Of a stretch of DNA of 64,000 bases, positions 27,592 through 35,803 are shown one piece after another. The translations under genes were made by a program, and so were the position numbers. The DNA is taken from contig NZ_CP162553.1 of assembly GCF_040939785.1 (NCBI RefSeq), positions 3,782,001 through 3,846,000 of the forward strand, given 5' to 3'. Numbering within the stretch: position 1 is the first letter of the stretch; each line of letters starts with the position of its first letter. The notes beneath the pieces are model-generated. The model had not been told where the DNA came from, did no database searches, and saw nothing but the letters and a program-made list of their open reading frames with translations. Source of the DNA: Bradyrhizobium lupini. Lineage in GTDB: Bacteria > Pseudomonadota > Alphaproteobacteria > Rhizobiales > Xanthobacteraceae.

Positions 27592-28722
27592 GTGACAAAG
27601 ACCGCCTGCCTTCGTCATGATCGGGCCATGCACCTCTCGCCGACACTCGCCTGGCTTGTCGATGCCGCCGCCGATAGCGCCGGCGCCGACCGCCTGCTCG
27701 CGGACCTTGGCGCACATCTGGTCGCCGATGGCGTGCCGCTTGCGGCGGGCAGCCTGACGCTGGAGGTGCCACATCCGCTGATCGCGAAACGGACCTGGTT
27801 GTGGCGCGCGGAGAACGGCCGGGTGATCGAAGCGCTCGGCTTCGCACCAGGCGGCCTCGCGCCCGACCCGCCCAACGATGCCGGCCGCCGCTGGCTGCGC
27901 GACATCGCGGAGGGTGAAGTGCACGAAGATTTGGTCGGACGGCCCGACGGGCCGTTGCTCGGCTGGATCGGGCCGCGTCCGTTCACCGCGGACGAGACCG
28001 AGCAATTGCGCCAGGCCGCGCGCTTTGCCGCTACACCCCTTGCCGTACTTGCCGCGCGTGCAACGTTGCGCGCGACGCTGGATGCCTATCTCGGCAAGCG
28101 CAGTGCGGAGCGGGTGCTGGCGGCACCCCTGCGGCGCGACCTCGGCGAGACCATACAGGCCGCGCTGCTCTATGCCGATTTGCGCAACTTCACGCTCCTA
28201 TCGGAAACCAATCCGCCTGCCGAGGTCATCGCGGCGCTCGATGCCTGGTTCGATCGCATCGCCGGCGCGGTCCACGCCTTCGGCGGCGAGGTGCTGAAAT
28301 TCATCGGCGACGGTGTGCTCGCGATCTTTCCGGTGGTCGGGCCGTCACCGCGCCAAGCGTCCGATGCAACTCTGCGTGCCGCGCGCGCAGCCGAAGCCGG
28401 GATGGTGTATCTCAACGCGGAGCGCCGTGCTCAAGGTCTGCCGCCGCTCGCGTTCGGCGCGGCGCTGCATCTCGGCGAGATGCTATGGGGTAATATCGGT
28501 GCCGCCAATCGGCTGGATTTCACCGCGATCGGTCCCGCCGTCAATCTCGCCAGCCGGCTCGAAGGATTGTGCAAGCCGCTCGGCAGAACCGTGCTGGTGT
28601 CGGGCGCGCTCGCCGCCGAGACCGACATGCCTCTGATCGCGCTCGGATCGCATTCGCTGCGGGGCATCGCCTCGCCATGCGAGGTGTTTGCGCTGCCGGA
28701 GAAACAAGCTCCGATGTCGTAG
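27592..28722 (+). CDS. Class III adenylate/guanylate cyclase
   Basis: A 376-residue soluble protein. Residues 1 to about 165 form a sensor-like region of no recognised family (LTLEVPHPLIAKRTWLWR, GPRPFTADETEQLRQAARFA). A class III cyclase domain follows, with metal-binding aspartates in LYADLRNFTLLSE and FIGDGVLAIFP and the AIGPAVNLASRLE motif holding the transition-state residues. It likely makes cAMP from ATP. GTG at 27592 is chosen because AAGGA lies six bases upstream; an ATG at 27628 is the alternative. A second cyclase lies at 45.4 kb. Confidence 0.87.
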   Translation: MTKTACLRHDRAMHLSPTLAWLVDAAADSAGADRLLADLGAHLVADGVPLAAGSLTLEVPHPLIAKRTWLWRAENGRVIEALGFAPGGLAPDPPNDAGRRWLRDIAEGEVHEDLVGRPDGPLLGWIGPRPFTADETEQLRQAARFAATPLAVLAARATLRATLDAYLGKRSAERVLAAPLRRDLGETIQAALLYADLRNFTLLSETNPPAEVIAALDAWFDRIAGAVHAFGGEVLKFIGDGVLAIFPVVGPSPRQASDATLRAARAAEAGMVYLNAERRAQGLPPLAFGAALHLGEMLWGNIGAANRLDFTAIGPAVNLASRLEGLCKPLGRTVLVSGALAAETDMPLIALGSHSLRGIASPCEVFALPEKQAPMS

Positions 28723-28792
28723 CCCGCATGAGCGTAGCGACATGCGGGATAGCAGCAGTAGTCCTGGATATCGCTTCGCTCATCCGGGCTAC
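28719..28792. repeat. Inverted repeat overlapping the cyclase stop codon
   Basis: GTAGCCCGCATGAGCGTAGCGA (from 28719) pairs imperfectly with TCGCTTCGCTCATCCGGGCTAC (28771-28792). The left arm includes the TAG stop of the cyclase gene. It sits between convergent genes and could act as a bidirectional terminator. Confidence 0.72.
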
Positions 28793-28803
28793 AGCACCTA
28801 AGC

Positions 28804-29217
28804 CTACATCCCGCCCATCTTGCAGACGAGCTTCCATTCCTCGGCCGTCACCGGCTGCACCGAGAGGCGCGAATATTTCACCAGGGCCATGTCGGCGAGC
28901 TTCTTCTCGGCCTTGATCGCGGCCATCGACACCGGTGTCTTCAAGGGCTTGTCGGCCTTGATGTCGACGCAGACGAATTTCTCGGTCTTGTCGGTCGGAT
29001 CGGGGTAGGCTTCCTTGATAATCTCCGCGATGCCGACGATCTCCTTGCCCTCGTTGGAATGATAGAAGAACGCCTTGTCGCCCTTCTTCATGGCGACGAG
29101 GTTCTGGCGCGCGGTGTAATTGCGCACGCCGGTCCAGGCTTCGCCCTTGGCGCCTTTCGCCACCTGCTGGTCCCAGGACCACACCGATGGTTCGGATTTC
29201 ACCAGCCAGTACGCCAT
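28804..29217 (-). CDS. EVE-domain protein
   Basis: A 137-residue PUA-like EVE protein (relative of human THYN1). It opens with [21 protein letters not shown] and has [25 protein letters not shown], the pocket that in homologues binds modified cytosines in DNA or RNA. The ATG at 29217 has GGAGGA at six-base spacing. An ATG at 29223 overlaps the gpsA stop (ATGA) and would couple translation. It ends the tsaD–gpsA–EVE cluster. Possible roles are recognition of modified bases in defence or RNA handling; not established here. Confidence 0.9.
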   Translation of the reverse strand: MAYWLVKSEPSVWSWDQQVAKGAKGEAWTGVRNYTARQNLVAMKKGDKAFFYHSNEGKEIVGIAEIIKEAYPDPTDKTEKFVCVDIKADKPLKTPVSMAAIKAEKKLADMALVKYSRLSVQPVTAEEWKLVCKMGGM

Positions 29218-29219
29218 GT

Positions 29220-30198
29220 TCATTCCTCCGCCTTGAAAGGTCGCGTCATGAGCCCCGAGATCGCGGCGTCGATCGTGCTTCTGCCGGTCAGGATCGATGC
29301 GACGGCTTCCGATACTGGCATTTCGATTTTTTGCGAAGCCGCGAGCTCGATCAGTACCGGCGCGGTGAATTCGCCTTCGGCAAGCTTGCCGGCGGGCGGC
29401 TGCTCGCTGCGGCCAAGCGACAGGCCGAGCGCAAAATTGCGCGATTGTGGGCTCGAGCAGGTCAGGATCAGATCGCCGAGGCCAGACAAGCCCGTGAGTG
29501 TTTCGCTGCGTGCGCCGAGCGCGCGGCCGAGGCGTGTCAGCTCGGCAAAGGCGCGGGTGGTAAGTGCGGCCTGGGCGGAAGCGCCGAGCTTGCGCCCGAC
29601 CGCGATGCCGACCGCGATCGCCAGCACGTTCTTGGCGGCGCCGCCGATCTCGACGCCGCGGACATCGGTGGAGTGATAGGGCCGGAACGTCGGCGAGCCC
29701 AGCGCCTGCACCAGGTGGCTCGCCAAGGCGTCGTCCTTTGCGGCCAGCGTCACCGCCGTCGGCAGGCCACGCGCGACATCGTCGGCAAAGCTCGGGCCCG
29801 ACAGGATCGCCGGCTGCGCGAGGCGCGGCCTCGGCGATCACGTCGGTCATGAATTTATGGGTGCCGTGCTCGATGCCCTTGGCGCAGGCAATGATCGGCA
29901 CCGGCTTTTCCAGGTGCGAGGCGAGCATGTTGACAGCACCGCGCAGATGCTGCGCGGGCACTGCGATCAGCAGCATGTCCGCGCGTGCGGCGAGGGCCAG
30001 GTCGCTCGTGACGATGATCTCCGGCGCAAGCCGCACGCCCGGCAGCCGCGGATTGTCGCGGCTCGATGCGATTCGCGTCGCGTGCTCGGAATTGCGCGCA
30101 CACAGCGTCACGTTCCGTCCGGCCCGCGCCGCCACCATCGCCAGCGCCGTGCCCCAGGCGCCCGCGCCGATCACCGCGACAGATCGGAACGCTGTCAT
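29220..30198 (-). pseudogene. gpsA: Glycerol-3-phosphate dehydrogenase, one frameshift
   Basis: NAD(P)+-dependent enzyme that makes sn-glycerol 3-phosphate for phospholipids. The first 127 codons read normally ([13 protein letters not shown]ossmann motif; [21 protein letters not shown]). At about 29817-29820 the frame shifts by one base. Reading on in the shifted frame to the stop at 29220 restores the family ([34 protein letters not shown] with the catalytic Lys; [11 protein letters not shown]). The repaired protein would be ~325 residues, the normal size. The break is at CGCGCAGCC: either two bases lost from a CGCGCG run or one base gained. The gene lies two bases after tsaD, and its stop overlaps an EVE start. 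A sequencing or assembly error is likely. Confidence 0.9.
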
Positions 30199-30200
30199 TG

Positions 30201-31274
30201 CTAGAATCCCGCGCGTGTCTTGCCGTATCCGGCCGGTGCCGTCGCGTTCGCATCGAGCAGCCAGCGCGCGCGAGGCTGTGCTTCCATCGTGTCGGTCATG
30301 CCGAGCGCGAGACGTTCCGCGCCGGCCCAGGCGATCATTGCACCATTGTCGGTGCAGAGCGCCGGCGGCGGCATGATCAATTGTGTTCCGGCTTTCCTCG
30401 CAACGTCATGCAGCGCGCCGCGGATCGCCTGATTGGCGGCGACACCGCCGGCCGCCACCAGCGCACGCGGTGCACCGAACTGCTCGCGGAAGAGTTTCAG
30501 GCCGACGCTCAGCCGGTCGGCGGTGGAGTCGAGCACGGCGGCCTGGAAGCTCGCGCAGAGATCGTTGACGTCCTGCGGTGTGATCTCGGCCAACCGGCTT
30601 GCTTCGTTGCGCACCGCTGTCTTCAATCCCGAGAGTGAGAAGTTGGCGTCGGGGCGTCCCTGCAGCGGCCGCGGAAACGCAAATCGCGCGGCATCGCCGT
30701 TGGCTGCCGCGCGCTCGACCTGCGGGCCGCCCGGATAGGGCAGCCCCAGCATCTTCGCCACCTTGTCGAAGGCTTCGCCGATCGCATCGTCGACGGTGGT
30801 GCCGAGCCGCACATACTGTCCGACGCCGGTGACGGCAACGATCTGGGTATGGCCGCCCGAGGCGAGAAACAGGCAATAGGGAAATTCGAGTGCGTCGGTC
30901 AGGCGCGGTGTCAGCGCATGCGCTTCCAGATGGTTCACCGCGACCAGCGGCGTGTCGTGCACCATCGCGATCGCCTTCGCGGTGGTGAGCCCGACGATGA
31001 CGCCGCCGATCAGTCCCGGGCCCGCGGCGGCCGCGACACCGTCGAGCTGGGCGAAGTCGATGCCGGCCTCAGTCATGGCGCGGTCGATGATGCCGTCGAG
31101 CAGGTCGACATGGGCGCGGGCCGCGATCTCCGGTACCACGCCGCCGAAACGGGCATGCTCCTCGACCTGCGACCACACGATATTGGACAGGATCTTGCCG
31201 CTGCCGTCAGGCGCACGCTCGATCACCGCCGCGGCGGTCTCGTCGCAGGTGGTTTCGATGCCCAGTACCAGCAT
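30201..31274 (-). CDS. tsaD: tRNA N6-adenosine threonylcarbamoyltransferase
   Basis: A 357-residue ASKHA-fold enzyme that, with TsaB and TsaE, transfers the threonylcarbamoyl group to A37 of tRNAs reading ANN codons. Motifs: [15 protein letters not shown] at the start, metal-binding NHLEAHAL (two His), [10 protein letters not shown] (phosphate loop) and [12 protein letters not shown] near the C-terminus. The start at 31274 matches the family exactly; upstream open sequence is antisense to hemD. It begins the tsaD–gpsA–EVE operon and diverges from hemD. Confidence 0.96.
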   Translation of the reverse strand: MLVLGIETTCDETAAAVIERAPDGSGKILSNIVWSQVEEHARFGGVVPEIAARAHVDLLDGIIDRAMTEAGIDFAQLDGVAAAAGPGLIGGVIVGLTTAKAIAMVHDTPLVAVNHLEAHALTPRLTDALEFPYCLFLASGGHTQIVAVTGVGQYVRLGTTVDDAIGEAFDKVAKMLGLPYPGGPQVERAAANGDAARFAFPRPLQGRPDANFSLSGLKTAVRNEASRLAEITPQDVNDLCASFQAAVLDSTADRLSVGLKLFREQFGAPRALVAAGGVAANQAIRGALHDVARKAGTQLIMPPPALCTDNGAMIAWAGAERLALGMTDTMEAQPRARWLLDANATAPAGYGKTRAGF

Positions 31275-31436
31275 TGGCGAATTGTTATCCAATTTGCGCC
31301 CTTCCCGCCCCTTGCGCTCATCCGCAAAGCAGAGTTCTGGTACGTCCGGTAGCATTCCGGGGTCGGCCAACGCAATCGTCACGCGCTGCCGTTCCTCGTG
31401 AAAGCGCCACCGCCACGTGGTTCGGGAACACAAGCG

Positions 31437-32184
31437 ATGTCCATTCTTGTCACACGGCCGCATCCCGACAATGAGGCGACGTCGGAAAATCTGCGTGCAC
31501 GGGGTCATGTGGTGCTGCTCGCGCCGGTGCTCAAGTTCGAGCCGGTCGCCTTCCATGACGAGAGTGAAACGAGCTACAGCGCCGTCATTGTCACATCGGC
31601 CAATGCGATCCGTGGCGTCGCATCGCAATTACCGGACCTTGGTCTCCTGCAGCTGCCGCTGTTCGCGGTCGGCGAGCACACGGCTGCCGCCGGGCGCGAT
31701 GCCGGTTTTGCCGAGGTGATCGTCGCCGGTGGCGATGCCGCTGCCCTGCGCGACAAGGTGATGCAGAGCGCGCGCGACAAGCGGCTGAAGAAAAAGAGCA
31801 CGTTGCTCTATCTCGCGGGCGCGGATCTGTCGCGCGACCTCGGCGGGGAGCTGGGCGCCGAAGGCTTCATCGTCATCACGCAGACGACCTATCGCATGGC
31901 GCCAGTCAAGCTGTTGCCGCGCGATGTCTGTGAAGGCTTTGCCGCCCATGGGATCGAGGCGGTGCTGCACTACTCCCGGCGCAGCGCGCGGGCTTTCCTG
32001 GAGGCCGCGCGGGCGGAAGGTGTCGAAATCTCGGCTCTGGCGATCCCGCAGTGCTGCCTGTCCGAGCCGGTCGCCGGCGTACTGCGCGAGGCCGGTGCCT
32101 CGCAGGTCTCTGGTTGCGGCGACGCCGGACGAAAATGCCTTATTTGACACCTTGGAGCGTGCTTTGCGCACCCGTTTGGCGTAA
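31437..32184 (+). pseudogene. hemD: Uroporphyrinogen-III synthase, one frameshift near the 3' end
   Basis: Enzyme that closes hydroxymethylbilane to uroporphyrinogen III in haem, sirohaem and cobalamin synthesis. It starts [19 protein letters not shown] and continues with [25 protein letters not shown] and SRRSARAFLEAA, all typical. At about 32109 one extra base (GTC-T-CTG-GTT) shifts the frame. Without it the protein would end LVAATPDENALFDTLERAL at 32184 (248 residues), the usual C-terminus; as written it stops at 32147 with a 12-residue aberrant tail. hemC, often next to hemD, is absent. The mitofilin-like and HemY-like genes follow in the common order. Confidence 0.85.
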
Positions 32185-32253
32185 GAGGTCGGGCCGAATC
32201 CGACGCAATCGGGTCCGTTCGTTCAGGGCAGGTAAGTGTGAGGAACCGTCACG

Positions 32254-33531
32254 ATGGCCGACGACAAGCCTGAAGACGCAGGATTGGCTCCCGAGTCCGG
32301 CCGCGCCAAGCGCATCCCGCCCACCATCGACCTCGAGGCGACGGAAGTCTCGACCCAGCCGCAGCAGGTGACGGGCGAGCCTGAGGCTGGGGCAGCGACC
32401 GAACAGGCCGCGCATGAGCAAGCCAAATCTGAAGAGGAAAAGTCTCAAGAGGAAAAGTCTCAAGAGGAAAAGTCTCAAGAGGTAAGGTCCGAAGAAGCTA
32501 TTACCGCGCCGCAGCCCGAACCTGCCGAAGAAGAGTCTTCCGTTGCGTCCGCGTCGGTATCGCCGTCGATTTCACCCTGGGTTATCGCTCCGTTCTCCGG
32601 CGCCGTCGCAGCCGCAATCGTGATCGCGGTCGGCTGGATGCTGGGCTGGCCTGCCGTGCAGGCGCCGCCGGCTGCTCCGCAAGTGACGGGCGCAACCGTC
32701 GAGGCGCTGAGCGGGCGCGTGGCCGCGGTCGAAGCCAAGGCGGGCAAGCCGGCCGCCGATCCGGCCATGGTGGCGCGGATCGATGCGCTGGAGAAATCCG
32801 CAACGAGCCTGCGCAGCGAGATCGCCAATCTGCGCGCACAATCCGACAAGACTGCCAGCGCCCTGAACGACGCGACATCGGCGCCGCGCGCTGCCGCGCC
32901 CGATCTTGCCGCTCTCAACGACCGCCTCGCTCAGCTCGAGCGTGCAAGCAAGACCGAACGTGCGGAACTCGCACAGCAAAGCGAGAAGATCGCCGACGCG
33001 AAGACGATGGACGACAAGCCGCTGCGCCATGTGGTGGCGGCGGCCCTGCTCGACGTCGCCGTTCGCCACGGCGATGCCTACGAGTCGCAGCTCGCCGCCG
33101 CGCGGTCGCTGGCAGCAAAGCCGGAGATGCTGAAGCCGCTCGACACCTTTGCGTCGTCAGGCATTCCGACGCCGGTCGCCTTGAGTCGCGAGCTCCTCAA
33201 CATCGTGCCAAAATTGTCGCCGCGGGCGGAAGCTCCGGCCAGCGGCACCGGAATCGTCGAGCGCCTTCAGGCGGGGGCGTCGAAACTCGTCCGCATCGAG
33301 CGTACCGACGGGGTCGGCAACGATCGCGGCGCGATCGTCGCGCGGGTGACGGCGGCTGCGTTGCGCAACGATTTCGGCGAGGCGCGGCGCGAGTTGAAGA
33401 CGCTGCCCGAGGCCGATCGTGCACCGGCGCAAGCCTGGCTCGACAAGACCGATGCCCGTGACGCCGCGCTCGCCGCGTCACGCAAATTCGCCGACGCCGC
33501 CATGGCGGATCTCGTCAAGCCTGGTCAATAA
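32254..33531 (+). CDS. Mitofilin-like inner-membrane protein (COG4223)
   Basis: A 425-residue protein with a cytosolic acidic low-complexity N-terminus (about 1-108), one membrane helix (WVIAPFSGAVAAAIVIAVGW, about 109-128), a coiled coil (about 140-240) and a C-terminal helical domain. The layout and gene position after hemD match the alphaproteobacterial relatives of mitochondrial Mic60/mitofilin, which shape inner membranes and contact the outer membrane. The start has GAGGAA upstream. The N-terminus includes a tandem EEKSQ repeat. HemY-like follows after 36 bases. Confidence 0.87.
   Translation: MADDKPEDAGLAPESGRAKRIPPTIDLEATEVSTQPQQVTGEPEAGAATEQAAHEQAKSEEEKSQEEKSQEEKSQEVRSEEAITAPQPEPAEEESSVASASVSPSISPWVIAPFSGAVAAAIVIAVGWMLGWPAVQAPPAAPQVTGATVEALSGRVAAVEAKAGKPAADPAMVARIDALEKSATSLRSEIANLRAQSDKTASALNDATSAPRAAAPDLAALNDRLAQLERASKTERAELAQQSEKIADAKTMDDKPLRHVVAAALLDVAVRHGDAYESQLAAARSLAAKPEMLKPLDTFASSGIPTPVALSRELLNIVPKLSPRAEAPASGTGIVERLQAGASKLVRIERTDGVGNDRGAIVARVTAAALRNDFGEARRELKTLPEADRAPAQAWLDKTDARDAALAASRKFADAAMADLVKPGQ
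32434..32478 (+). repeat. Three 15-bp tandem repeats inside the mitofilin-like gene
   Basis: GAGGAAAAGTCTCAA is repeated exactly three times in frame, encoding EEKSQ three times; a decayed fourth copy (GAGGTAAGGTCC) follows. The unit length keeps frame, so copy number can vary without breaking the protein. Confidence 0.95.
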
Positions 33532-33567
33532 AGGTTCGCGCAACAATCACCGCGTATAGGGATCGTC

Positions 33568-35367
33568 ATGCTTCGCATCGTCCTCTTCCTCGTTCTGATC
33601 GCACTGGCGGCGGCCGGCGCGGCCTGGGTTGCCGATCAGCCCGGCGACCTCGTCCTGACTGCGGGCGCTTTCCGCGCCACAACGACGCTTCCCCGCTTCG
33701 TGTTCTTGCTTGGTCTCTTTGCCGCGGCAGTCGTGCTGGTCTGGAGCCTGCTGACGATGGCCTGGCGCGCTCCGGGGCGTCTGCGCCGCCGTCGTCACGA
33801 AAAGCGCCATGCTCGCGGCCGCCACGCCATCACCCACGGCCTGCTTGCGATCGGCCATGGCGACACCGCGCTTGCCCGTCGCCACGCCGATACCGCGCGG
33901 CGGCTGGCTGCAAACGATCCGCTCGCGCTTCTCTTGCATGCGCAATCGGCGCAGCTCGAGGGCAATCGCGACGAGGCCCAGCGCGTCTTCCGTGCCATGG
34001 CCGAGCGCGAGGACACGCGCCTGCTCGGCCTGCGCGGCCTGTTCATCGAGGCGCAGCGCGCCGACGATGCGGTCGGCGCCGTGATGATCGCCGAGGAAGC
34101 GATCAAGCTGTCGCCGTCCTCGACCTGGGCCTCGCATGCGGTGCTCGGCTTCCGCTGCGCGCGCGGCGACTGGAGCGGCGCGCTCGCGATCCTCGATTCG
34201 AATCTGTCCGCGGGCCTGATCGACAAGCAGGCCTATCGCCGCCAGCGCGGCGTGCTGCTCGCCGCCCGCGCGCTGGAATTGGAAACAATGGACCGCGACG
34301 TCGCGCGCGAGAGCGTGATGCAGGCGGTCAAGCTCGCGCCGACCCTGGTTCCGGCCGCAGTGCTCGCTGCAAAATTCGAGAGCGAGGCGCATCAGGTGCG
34401 CCGCGCCATGAAGCTGGTGGAAACCGCCTGGCTCGCCAATCCGCATCCTGATCTTGCGGATGCCTATGCGCATGTGAAGCTCGGCGATTCCGCGCGGCAG
34501 CGCCTGCAGCGGGTCGAGACGCTTGCGGCCAAGATTTCTGCCGACAAGGCTGGCTATATCGAGGGCCAGCTGGCGATCGCGCGCGCCGCGATCGATGCGT
34601 CCGAGTTTGCCCGTGCGCGCGCGGTGCTGGCGCCTTACGTCAACGATCCCACCCAGCGCGTGGCGTTGCTGATGGCCGAGATCGAGCGGACCGAGCATGG
34701 TGACGGCGGCCGGGCCCGCGCCTGGACCTTGCGCGCGGTGCGCGCCCGCCATGATCCGGCCTGGACTGCGGACGGTTATGTCAGCGACCGCTGGCGTCCG
34801 GTTTCCCCGGTCACCGGCCGTCTTGACGCCTTCCAGTGGCAAACGCCAGTCGCGAGTCTTCCTTCCGACAAAGGCGCCATGATCGAATCCTCGGCCTTCG
34901 AGGAGGCGATGCTGGCGGCTCCGCCGCCGAAGCGGGTGACGACGGCCCCGAGCGAGAGCCCGGTGGAACCGGCTGTCATGGCGCCGGATCCGGTGCCCGC
35001 TCCGCAGGACAATTCGCCGCCCCTTGAAGCCCAGGAAATCTTAAAGGAAGCCGTCGAGGAGACCGCCAAAGAAACCGTCAAGGAAGAGCCGGTCGTCACG
35101 CCTGCCGAGCCGCTCAAACCGGCCCCTGAGATCGCCGAATCATCGTCCGCGGCGGCAACGCCGGTGTTCCGGACCCGCGCCGACCTCGGCAAACCTGGAC
35201 AAGCACCTATTCCCGCCGTCATCCCGATCGTCCGCGCCCCGGATGATCCCGGTATCGACGACGAGGGCCCGAGCGATGAATTTACGGAACAAATCGGCAC
35301 GCCCAGGGACCACGCAAAGGCCCAGGCCGGCGGCTGGCGCGGATTCTGGTCTCGCTGGGGCGGGTGA
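33568..35367 (+). CDS. HemY-like tetratricopeptide membrane protein (COG3898)
   Basis: A 599-residue inner-membrane protein. Two N-terminal helices (about 3-20 and 45-68) are followed by an arginine-rich loop and a long TPR-like helical region (about 85-400). A proline/glutamate-rich tail (about 440-580, with EETAKETVKEEPVV) ends in RGFWSRWGG. This is the HemY_N family that follows hemD and the mitofilin-like gene in alphaproteobacteria. Despite the name it is not protoporphyrinogen oxidase; its role in haem or envelope biology is unclear. The start has AGGGAT upstream. Confidence 0.87.
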   Translation: MLRIVLFLVLIALAAAGAAWVADQPGDLVLTAGAFRATTTLPRFVFLLGLFAAAVVLVWSLLTMAWRAPGRLRRRRHEKRHARGRHAITHGLLAIGHGDTALARRHADTARRLAANDPLALLLHAQSAQLEGNRDEAQRVFRAMAEREDTRLLGLRGLFIEAQRADDAVGAVMIAEEAIKLSPSSTWASHAVLGFRCARGDWSGALAILDSNLSAGLIDKQAYRRQRGVLLAARALELETMDRDVARESVMQAVKLAPTLVPAAVLAAKFESEAHQVRRAMKLVETAWLANPHPDLADAYAHVKLGDSARQRLQRVETLAAKISADKAGYIEGQLAIARAAIDASEFARARAVLAPYVNDPTQRVALLMAEIERTEHGDGGRARAWTLRAVRARHDPAWTADGYVSDRWRPVSPVTGRLDAFQWQTPVASLPSDKGAMIESSAFEEAMLAAPPPKRVTTAPSESPVEPAVMAPDPVPAPQDNSPPLEAQEILKEAVEETAKETVKEEPVVTPAEPLKPAPEIAESSSAAATPVFRTRADLGKPGQAPIPAVIPIVRAPDDPGIDDEGPSDEFTEQIGTPRDHAKAQAGGWRGFWSRWGG

Positions 35368-35467
35368 GCGGCATATGGGAGCCGGCTCCACCTTGCCAAT
35401 TCGGGCCATGCCCGATATCAGGAGCGCGCGTAACGGGACCGGCCTCGCGCGGGCCCCGGCATGGTTC

Positions 35468-35543
35468 GCCGCAATAGCTCAGTTGGTAGAGCACGTCATT
35501 CGTAATGACGGGGTCGGGGGTTCGAATCCCTCTTGCGGCACCA
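35468..35543 (+). tRNA. tRNA-Thr (anticodon CGT)
   Basis: A 76-nt cloverleaf with encoded CCA. The acceptor GCCGCAA pairs with TTGCGGC, there is a D-arm TAGCTCAGTTGGTAGAGC, anticodon loop TTCGTAA (CGT) on stem GTCAT/ATGAC, and T-arm GGGTTCGAATCCC. A possible transposase scrap lies 84 bases downstream. Confidence 0.97.
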
Positions 35544-35565
35544 GCGCCTTGATTGTCCGGCCCGA

Positions 35566-35617
35566 AGACATGGGTAACGGAACGTACCCAAGAACGGAAC
35601 GTACCTAAGACATGGGT
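35566..35617. repeat. Short interleaved direct repeats next to tRNA-Thr
   Basis: AGACATGGGT occurs at 35566-35575 and 35608-35617. Between them AACGGAACGTACC(C/T)A occurs twice (35576-35590 and 35593-35607). This compact arrangement directly after the tRNA looks like the edge of a former mobile element. Confidence 0.6.
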
Positions 35618-35626
35618 GACAGCCTC

Positions 35627-35710
35627 GTTGTCGAGACGTTGCAGGGTTTTCTGCTCCAGGTCGAAATATCCCAGATCATAGTGCATGAAGCTGACGAGCC
35701 AAATGCTTCG
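35627..35710 (-). pseudogene. Possible 3' scrap of an IS481-like transposase
   Basis: Reading leftward without a start codon, 28 codons give RSIWLVSFMHYDLGYFDLEQ followed by KTLQRLDN. From memory this resembles the C-terminal end of DDE transposases of the IS481 group found in rhizobia. No catalytic residues, terminal repeats or further transposase sequence are present, so at most a relic remains. The match was not tested by a search. Confidence 0.35.
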
Positions 35711-35803
35711 CGGCCCGCGTGTCGCGCGCTTTGGTCATTTGCCTTGGATTGACAGCGCGTCCGGACGGCCGAAACTACAGGCAACGCGGCGGCGCGAGGC
35801 AGC

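Noticed and set aside
28804..29217. EVE gene as part of a restriction or defence island
   Set aside because: Its neighbours are housekeeping genes (gpsA, tsaD), with no restriction or methylase genes nearby.
35282..35686. Minus-strand open frame containing ARGIRTPDPVITNDVLYQLSYC
   Set aside because: This peptide is the antisense reading of the tRNA-Thr gene and is a well-known false gene.
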